This document shows, piece by piece, positions 59,701 through 64,000 of a DNA stretch of 64,000 nucleotides (positions are counted from its first letter, which is position 1; each line of letters begins with the position of its first letter). The position numbers and the translations under genes are program-made. Location: positions 62,001 to 126,000 of the forward strand of contig NZ_AP024564.1 in NCBI RefSeq assembly GCF_018409545.1, in the 5' to 3' direction. The notes beneath the pieces are model-generated. The model saw only the letters and a program-made list of their open reading frames with translations, ran no database searches and was not told the origin of the DNA. Source of the DNA: Allochromatium tepidum (lineage in GTDB: Bacteria; Pseudomonadota; Gammaproteobacteria; Chromatiales; Chromatiaceae).

Positions 59701-61350
59701 CAGTTTGGCAGTTTTGGGGCGGGCGTCGATTATCAGATGGGATCCGCTGGTGGGTCTGGTCACTATGGCGCCCCCCGCGGTGAGCCTATGGGGCGGACAA
59801 CGGCGGCGCGACGCGAGCAGTTCGGTGCCATGATCGATGCGGCCGCGCAGCGCCATGGACTGGATCCGGCCTTGCTGCATGGGCTGGTTCGCGCCGAATC
59901 CAATTACAACCCCAATGCCGTTTCCCCGGCGGGGGCAGTGGGTCTTGGCCAGTTGACGCCTGCCACCGCTGAGCGCTTCGGTGTGCCGGCCGGCCAACTG
60001 ACCGATCCGCAGCGCAACATTGAGGGCGCGGCGAAGTATTTGAGTTGGCTGATGAATAAATTCGGCGGCAATGAGCAACTGGCCCTGGCCGGTTACAACG
60101 CGGGCGAAGGGGCCGTGATGAAGTACGGCAATACGATCCCGCCTTACAAGGAAACTCAAGCTTATGTGCCGAAGGTGCTCGGTTTCGCCGCTCAGGAACG
60201 GGAACGGCGCGGTCAGGGCATGGGCGGCTTTGAGCAATCGCGTGGCCGGCTGCAAGCCGAAGGGGCCGGATTCCGCTCGCAAGTCGACGCCGGGCGTCGT
60301 GAGACAGCCGATCGAGTGGATGCACGACAAGACGAAATCATCCAGAGAGGCAAGGATTTGGTGGCCGATATGCAGGGACTCATTAAGAACGCCGTTCAAC
60401 GCGGCGAGATTGGTTCGGATGGTCAGCGTCTGAATGCCTCGGAATTGCAGGCGCTTCAGCGCGGCCTGGCCAACATGGCCATGCTTCCATCGGAAGAAGC
60501 GAACAAAATCTTCCTGCAAGGCGGAAACTCCTCGACCTTGGATGCCGTGTTCGCTGGTCTTCGGCAGATGGGTGTGCCGGAAAACGCCCTCAATTACCTG
60601 CGCGATCTGCTCGGCAGTACCCCGACACAGGATGGCGTTCCCATCACCAATCAAGCGCCGGGGGCAGCACCGGTCCCTGCACAGACTCCTACACAGGATG
60701 GCCCAGCGCCGGGGGCGGCCCCGGCGACGGTTGGCGGACCAACCGCGTCAACGCATATGGACAGTTCGGCAGGCAGCGGAGCACCGCTGTCCAGCACTCA
60801 ACTCGACCACGCTCGCCTGCAAAACGATCTCGGGGGCGGCGGAAGTCTGCGGCAAACAGCCATGGCCGATGCCGGAGCCTCCCCAGGTTCGATGTCGGAT
60901 GTCGCCACGCTTCGCCAGTACACCGAGGCAAGCGCGTTGGCGCTCCAGGGCGGACAGGCCAATCCGGACAGTGCGACGACATTTCACCAGGCACCTGCCT
61001 ACAGTTCCGCCGGCCAGTCTGCTATGGCCGCTGATCAAGGCTCAGGCGCTTCAGGGTTCCAGGGCGGATCCACTGGAGCGTCGACCGGATCGCTTCAATC
61101 GAATGAGCAGGGATCGTCGCAAAGCACGTCACCGACCTCGATATTGGGTACTCAAGGCGACTCGCCTGCCTTGAGTCAAGCGCCGAGCACTCAGGGCGGT
61201 CCGAGCTCCATGAACGCGACGAACGACGGTGGCCGGCCGACCGCGCCGACGGGCAGTCACGGTGAGGCGGGCGCAAGCCTGGGGGCCGTGGCCGGCGCCA
61301 TGACCGCTTCTATCGCTGTCGGGGGGGGGGGTTATGACGGTCTCGATTGA
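56788..61350 (+). CDS. traG: TraG-type mating-pair protein with a lytic transglycosylase domain
   Basis: 1520 residues. Residues 1-470 are the TraG membrane domain with several hydrophobic segments (ASALQTGLVLSLIFILAQGV, ILFFIFIAATPLIMFVVVAN). Residues 470-1010 are Gln/Ala/Ser-rich. At 1015-1135 there is an SLT transglycosylase domain: LLHGLVRAESNYNPNAVSPA (catalytic Glu), GLGQLTPATAERFGVPAG, NEQLALAGYNAGEGAVMKYG. The tail is Ser/Gly/Gln-rich and ends a few codons after an 11-G run. TraG stabilises mating pairs and helps in surface exclusion; the SLT domain would cut peptidoglycan for the channel. Confidence 0.9.
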   Translation: MSYTIYTISDPQTLGAAMNGMALFFGQESWIASALQTGLVLSLIFILAQGVLQKGLRLDVMLLQLIVVWGAFLPKTTVVIEQFNHEAAPIVVDNVPYAIAIPGAVAGAFALYMTEKIETAVSGVDGYPISVTGAEHPFTPAKILLGFASCPSDPLKCLDRNLAETMRNGIRYCGGSDLSNIRFHKVSNVLEEFANTMTRSGSTVIYTKDKPYQDGGGGGEATSCSGARSHLLGIASAIDSGEFGAFTSAAQGIVNQSTSRRYHGNTSDISLDDALTLVANVTDDIGRIDALALTNVMTYSIAAQMALNASSPIDQMNVIRADNGLFRWAEESSYTAFMTSTTAPKMMDILFFIFIAATPLIMFVVVANPQSGLKTAGSYVMFGIWTQSWTPVMAIVMAWYQVEIENYSQPGTAGVTVEYVSGLMRHVMVSTITAGKMIENAPFMTFAILTGSMFALSQMVSRLTSSEMPRYNPDVGGEMKGAGGSGGAGASAHRDMALGKLANLYGAQTALAGGLGSAPVSGDANAVFGSGGLSTISVDSGLSDGIGYSSQQTLAAKSGVNESVGKLLNVAESLKESATQTQTAGTGGSSQTEFTSGTAREAGVTRADGSQTQSGTTTRAGSNNSFAFSEGLTVSKNLLGGISQTAGEESRDTSLPMDRRTSAAGVEQAARAAQQAIQEAAAAGGSNAALNQAAQQAADAAQQAATNHDQRFAGGHGGKTGGILKRALAMLPDVRIQGGANAQQGTTQAVEGFFGKGNTTATTGSNSTKFSSTSGEKAGTGSDYKNTDQTSQSSERMRQAIDNAQQAVSRLYEAAATESAMRSMQSQLQSSGTQQLSGAQVTNQYGDMMRAAGQASGTSGEALNALMAKMAPVFSGQGEAFAQFQREAQNNLPQMEMHGRGSMLNNDQKAAAAAWQALSRMANSGDLSHRILGQAGALQMAQAAGIHTAVDPMALAAQAGALAGLRSGVEAQFGSFGAGVDYQMGSAGGSGHYGAPRGEPMGRTTAARREQFGAMIDAAAQRHGLDPALLHGLVRAESNYNPNAVSPAGAVGLGQLTPATAERFGVPAGQLTDPQRNIEGAAKYLSWLMNKFGGNEQLALAGYNAGEGAVMKYGNTIPPYKETQAYVPKVLGFAAQERERRGQGMGGFEQSRGRLQAEGAGFRSQVDAGRRETADRVDARQDEIIQRGKDLVADMQGLIKNAVQRGEIGSDGQRLNASELQALQRGLANMAMLPSEEANKIFLQGGNSSTLDAVFAGLRQMGVPENALNYLRDLLGSTPTQDGVPITNQAPGAAPVPAQTPTQDGPAPGAAPATVGGPTASTHMDSSAGSGAPLSSTQLDHARLQNDLGGGGSLRQTAMADAGASPGSMSDVATLRQYTEASALALQGGQANPDSATTFHQAPAYSSAGQSAMAADQGSGASGFQGGSTGASTGSLQSNEQGSSQSTSPTSILGTQGDSPALSQAPSTQGGPSSMNATNDGGRPTAPTGSHGEAGASLGAVAGAMTASIAVGGGGYDGLD
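61321..61331 (+). repeat. Run of eleven G at the traG end
   Basis: A homopolymer lying in codons for Gly near the traG C-terminus, seven codons before the stop and just before the ATG (61334) of the next ORF in another frame. Loss of one G would join the two reading frames. Confidence 0.95.
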
Positions 61351-62887
61351 CGAGGCGCGTTTGCAGCAAGACCTCGGAAGCGGAGGCGTGCTGCGGCTGA
61401 CAGCCACAGCGGACGCTACCAGCGGCGGTGCAATGAGCGACGTTCAGACGCTTATGCAGCGCTCGGACGCCAGTGCGTTGGCGCTCCAGAGCGGACAGAC
61501 GTCCGCCCTGGGGGAGGCACAATCGGCACAGGGTCAGACGCCGAATCCGTCGCCGGCAACGTCAAACGCAGCATCGGTCGAGTCGGCATCGCCACCGTCC
61601 CAAGGGCTGTCACCCATGGCTTCCAATCAGCCGGTGACGCCACAGGAACCTCAACAGTCGCAGGGGCAGGCCATGCCGACGACGCAGCCGGTGACGCCAC
61701 AGGAACCTCAACAGTCGCAGGGGCAGGCCATGCCGACGACGCAGCCGGTGACGCCACAGGAACCTCAACAGTCGCAGGGGCAGGCCATGCCGACGACGCA
61801 GCCGGTGACGCCACAGGAACCTCAACAGTCGCAGGGGCAGGCCATGCCGACGACGCAGCCGGTGACGCCACAGGAACCTCAACAGTCGCAGGGGCAGGCC
61901 ATGCCGACGACGCAGCCGGTGACGCCACAGGAACCTCAACAGTCGCAGGGGCAGGCCATGCCGACGACGCAGCCGGTGACGCCACAGGAACCTCAACAGT
62001 CGCAGGGGCAGGCCATGCCGACGACGCAGCCGGTGACGCCCCAGGAAACTCAACAGTCGCAGGGGCAGGCCATGCCGACGACGCAGCCGGTGACGCCCCA
62101 GGAACCTCAGCCGTCGCAGGGGCAGGCCATGCCGACGACGCAGCCGGTGACGCCACAGGAACCTCAACAGTCGCAGGGGCAGGCCATGCCGACGACGCAG
62201 CCGGTGACGCCCACTGAACAGGTGCAGACAGGCCAAGGTCAACAGGCAACTGGTCCAACGAACGTTCAAAACGAGCCGGCAGCACAGCCAAACCAGGGAG
62301 CAAACCATAGTCATACGACGGCGGCACAAATGGAATCGACGCATCCGACCTCGGCGCCGCCCCCCAATCCAAGCAGCCATTCCGAGCCTGGCACTCAAAC
62401 GCAAAGCCAAGCCATGAGCGTGGGGGGCGTTCCGGTCGAGTCCGGGACAACGAGCACAACAAGCGCGTCGACAGCCGCGCACGCAGAAACGGCGTCCCAA
62501 GGATCGCCCGCACCGGTACAGCCCAACGAGCCGACAAGTGGATTTATGGGAAGCGGTCCGGCACAGACAGAGAACAGTGCTGCCTTAAATGGCAGCGGTT
62601 CAACCGTGGAAACCCGAACCGTGGAGACCCAGAGCCATACCAATACGGTTGAGACGCACAGTCAGGTTGTCGAAACGGGAGGAGGCTCCTCGTCCGGCAG
62701 TGGTCTTCCAGAGATCGGGGTCATGAGCGGTGCATCGAGCGAGCCGACCATGATTGTGTATGCACCGTCTGCGTCGACCGACGCGGGGTTCAGCGGTAAG
62801 CCGAACCAGAAGGGGTCGGCTGTTGTCGATTCACCGACCGGGGGCGGGGCGAACAAGGGCAAGCCGCCGATACCTGGGCGGGATTGA
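61334..62887 (+). CDS. Repeat-rich protein, likely detached tail of TraG
   Basis: 517 residues, overlapping traG by 17 bases in a different frame. Residues 5-55 (IDEARLQQDLGSGGVLRLTA, MSDVQTLMQRSDASALALQS) are a clear copy of the traG tail (LDHARLQNDLGGGGSLRQTA, MSDVATLRQYTEASALALQG). Then ten 19-residue repeats of PVTPQEPQQSQGQAMPTTQ, followed by a Thr/Ser-rich tail (VETRTVETQSHTNTVETHSQ). There is no signal peptide and no good ribosome binding site because the G run is just upstream. It probably belongs to traG. Confidence 0.75.
   Translation: MTVSIDEARLQQDLGSGGVLRLTATADATSGGAMSDVQTLMQRSDASALALQSGQTSALGEAQSAQGQTPNPSPATSNAASVESASPPSQGLSPMASNQPVTPQEPQQSQGQAMPTTQPVTPQEPQQSQGQAMPTTQPVTPQEPQQSQGQAMPTTQPVTPQEPQQSQGQAMPTTQPVTPQEPQQSQGQAMPTTQPVTPQEPQQSQGQAMPTTQPVTPQEPQQSQGQAMPTTQPVTPQETQQSQGQAMPTTQPVTPQEPQPSQGQAMPTTQPVTPQEPQQSQGQAMPTTQPVTPTEQVQTGQGQQATGPTNVQNEPAAQPNQGANHSHTTAAQMESTHPTSAPPPNPSSHSEPGTQTQSQAMSVGGVPVESGTTSTTSASTAAHAETASQGSPAPVQPNEPTSGFMGSGPAQTENSAALNGSGSTVETRTVETQSHTNTVETHSQVVETGGGSSSGSGLPEIGVMSGASSEPTMIVYAPSASTDAGFSGKPNQKGSAVVDSPTGGGANKGKPPIPGRD
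61631..62200 (+). repeat. Ten tandem 57-bp repeats
   Basis: Units begin with ccggtgacgccacaggaacc at 61631 and then every 57 bases to 62144, with a partial unit at 62201. Most are the same at DNA level; the eighth and ninth have small changes (cccag, aaact, ccgtcg). Identical coding repeats suggest recent expansion and variable copy number. Confidence 0.95.
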
Positions 62888-62904
62888 TCAAGACGCGCGG
62901 CAAA

Positions 62905-62988
62905 CCCCGTCCTTCAGGGCGGGGAGGATGTCAGCTCGCATAAACGAGGTTCCCGTCCCTAAAGACGGGATTTCTCGCGGAGGAACTG
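62905..62988 (+). promoter_or_regulatory. Adjoining right-end-like and left-end-like hairpins of an IS200/IS605 type element, with ribosome binding site
   Basis: ccccgtccttcagggcgggg (62905-62924) and ggatgtca match the right end of the TnpB element. After 20 bases, cccgtc ccta aa gacggg (62952-62969) and tttctcgcggaggaactg match the leader at 52924-52961. Right end followed directly by left end is the order of a circle junction or of two adjacent remnants. Confidence 0.65.
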
Positions 62989-63285
62989 ATGAGCACACCC
63001 AATTCGATTTTTTTCACACCGGCCATGGTCTTCGCGTACCGGGGAGACGTCTCGGCGCTCAAGGCGATCATCCAGCGTAGCGTCTTGGTTCAGCCGCGCC
63101 CTCCCGAAGGACCAGCGCAGAAACGGACGCAGCGCTCTCCCGTTTGGGAAAAGGATTGCGGATACAAATTTGGAGCCTTGAATCCGGCCGATGAAGGGCG
63201 TGGATTGGCCGCCAGTCTCTTCTCCGCGGTGCCGGACGAAGAAGATCGCCTGTTTTTGTCCGGAAACCCAGAAACCTGTTCCTAA
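62989..63285 (+). CDS. Small protein of the transfer region, unknown function
   Basis: 98 residues. Begins MSTPNSIFFTPAMVFAYRGD; mixed charged sequence with two Cys and a Lys/Arg-rich middle (VQPRPPEGPAQKRTQRSPVW). No membrane segment or domain recognised. Start given by the cggagg of the IS-like leader. Last gene before a terminator. Confidence 0.5.
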   Translation: MSTPNSIFFTPAMVFAYRGDVSALKAIIQRSVLVQPRPPEGPAQKRTQRSPVWEKDCGYKFGALNPADEGRGLAASLFSAVPDEEDRLFLSGNPETCS

Positions 63286-63352
63286 AAACCTAAACAAAGC
63301 TGCTAAAAAAGATACAACAAAAAAACATTGTAACTTCCTTGTAGAATCAACG

Positions 63353-63387
63353 GCCTGATCGGGCTAAAATCCGGTCAGGCTTTTTTT
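63353..63387 (+). terminator. Rho-independent terminator
   Basis: gcctgatcgg and ccggtcaggc form a 10-base stem (one G-T pair) with a run of seven T. It closes the tra transcript after the 98-residue gene. The upstream stretch 63310-63350 is AT-rich (cattgtaacttccttgtag), like a promoter, so this could also be an attenuator for the next gene. Confidence 0.78.
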
Positions 63388-63401
63388 CTGCGAGAACCTC
63401 C

Positions 63402-64000
63402 ATGCGACCACTCCATCTTGCCTTGCCGCTATCGGCCGCCGTCAGCCTGGCGGGGTGTTCGGACTCAGGGCCGCCCCCAGTACCTGTCACGCTCGTACCA
63501 CCGGTCGGTGTCAGCACACCGGAAACGACCGCTTCCCCCCTTGCCCCTGAAGCCGCACCGGTTGCGCGTACCACCCCAAAACCCACGCCGCCAACCGAGC
63601 GCGATCTTTATGACCGCATGGCGGCGCGCGCCCAGCAGGGCGACGTCGAGGCGCGCTTCGAGGTGGCCATGATGCATCTACTGGGGAAGGGCGGAGCGGA
63701 GAAAGACCGCGGACTGGCCCTCGAAATGCTCAAGCGCGCCGCCGACGACGGCTCACAGCGGGCGGCCATCAATCTGGCCAACCTCCTGATCGAGAGTGAT
63801 CGTGAGCAAGCGCTGAGGCTGTATGAAAAAGCCGGAGAAGCCGGGGATATCGACGCGCTCCGGCACGCCGCATTCCTCCTGGCCTACGAAACCGATGGTT
63901 CCACGCCGACACAGGACACGGCGCGACTGGAAAAAGCCCAGAACTATCTCAAGGACGCAGCGGCCAAGGGCGACCTGTTTGCCGAGGCACTCCTGGGCAA
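63402..64000 (+). CDS. Sel1-like repeat lipoprotein (3' end outside window)
   Basis: The frame is open to the window end (199 codons). Signal peptide and lipobox (VSLAGC), a Pro/Thr/Val-rich linker, then Sel1 repeats: RAQQGDVEARFEVAMMHLLG and LALEMLKRAADDGSQRAAIN LANLL, AGEAGDIDALRHAAFLLAYE. Ala/Gly spacing at each repeat is typical. It likely scaffolds envelope proteins. Separated from the tra run by a terminator. Confidence 0.78.
   Translation, partial: MRPLHLALPLSAAVSLAGCSDSGPPPVPVTLVPPVGVSTPETTASPLAPEAAPVARTTPKPTPPTERDLYDRMAARAQQGDVEARFEVAMMHLLGKGGAEKDRGLALEMLKRAADDGSQRAAINLANLLIESDREQALRLYEKAGEAGDIDALRHAAFLLAYETDGSTPTQDTARLEKAQNYLKDAAAKGDLFAEALLG

Noticed and set aside
61452-62537. Long minus-strand ORFs across the 57-bp repeats
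   Set aside because: The plus-strand frame continues the traG-like sequence and repeat; the minus frames exist only because the 57-bp unit is a multiple of three without stops.

Overview
This window looks like part of a large mosaic conjugative plasmid (or a chromosomally integrated relative) from a GC-rich gammaproteobacterium. Several proteins resemble those of purple sulfur bacteria (Chromatiaceae), but that assignment is an impression from sequence character, not a search. The evidence for a plasmid is two TrfA-type replication initiators, each with its own 22-bp iterons and AT-rich repeats, an orphan ParB, an antitoxin with a palindromic operator, and a nearly complete F-type (MPF-F) conjugation cluster.

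Layout. 1-1.2 kb: C-terminal part of a TnpB with its right-end/omega-RNA region. 1.3-10 kb: an eroded type III-like CRISPR island. It holds a CARF protein (NE0113 family), two DUF488 proteins, a dual-OB protein, a PcfJ-like protein, Csx16, a Cas2 remnant fused in frame to a lipoprotein, Cas1, a leader split by an IS1595 element, and five spacers ending in a truncated repeat. No Cas10 or Cas7/Cas5 effector is in the window. 10-13.7 kb: an excalibur-domain protein, small membrane proteins, a TerF-like protein and exported proteins. 13.9-17.1 kb: replicon A (trfA, iterons, AT-rich repeats), with an IS66-family element sitting between the iterons and the AT-rich repeats. 17.2-23 kb: YebG-like, a Fur-box gene, TacA-like antitoxin, ParB, an EAL phosphodiesterase, and a DUF4326/SLOG gene broken by a second IS1595 copy. 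23-28.3 kb: IS607 remnant, DNA methyltransferase, integrase remnant, IS200/IS605 element. 28.3-32.2 kb: replicon B (two replication-associated proteins, an HTH protein, iterons, AT-rich repeats, second TrfA). 32.2-33.1 kb: TnpB/omega-RNA relics. 33.1-64 kb: a DUF4165 surface protein followed by lipoprotein-traL-E-K-B-V-A-C-trbI-(orf)-S26 peptidase-trbC/traW-U-N-(orf, Sel1)-F-H-G, a repeat-rich protein and a Sel1 lipoprotein cut by the window edge.

How it works together. The tra genes are all on the plus strand, mostly overlapping or closely spaced, and encode the pilus, core complex, ATPase and mating-pair stabilisation parts of one secretion system. Relaxase (TraI) and coupling protein (TraD) are not visible and may lie beyond the right edge. 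Replicon A seems disabled or altered by the IS66 insertion, so replicon B may now drive replication. The most unusual signals are the matching geometry of the two origins, the Cas2-lipoprotein chimera, an 11-G tract at the traG/downstream ORF overlap where loss of one G would fuse the two, and two genes that share an IS200/IS605-end-like hairpin plus ribosome binding site as their 5' leader.
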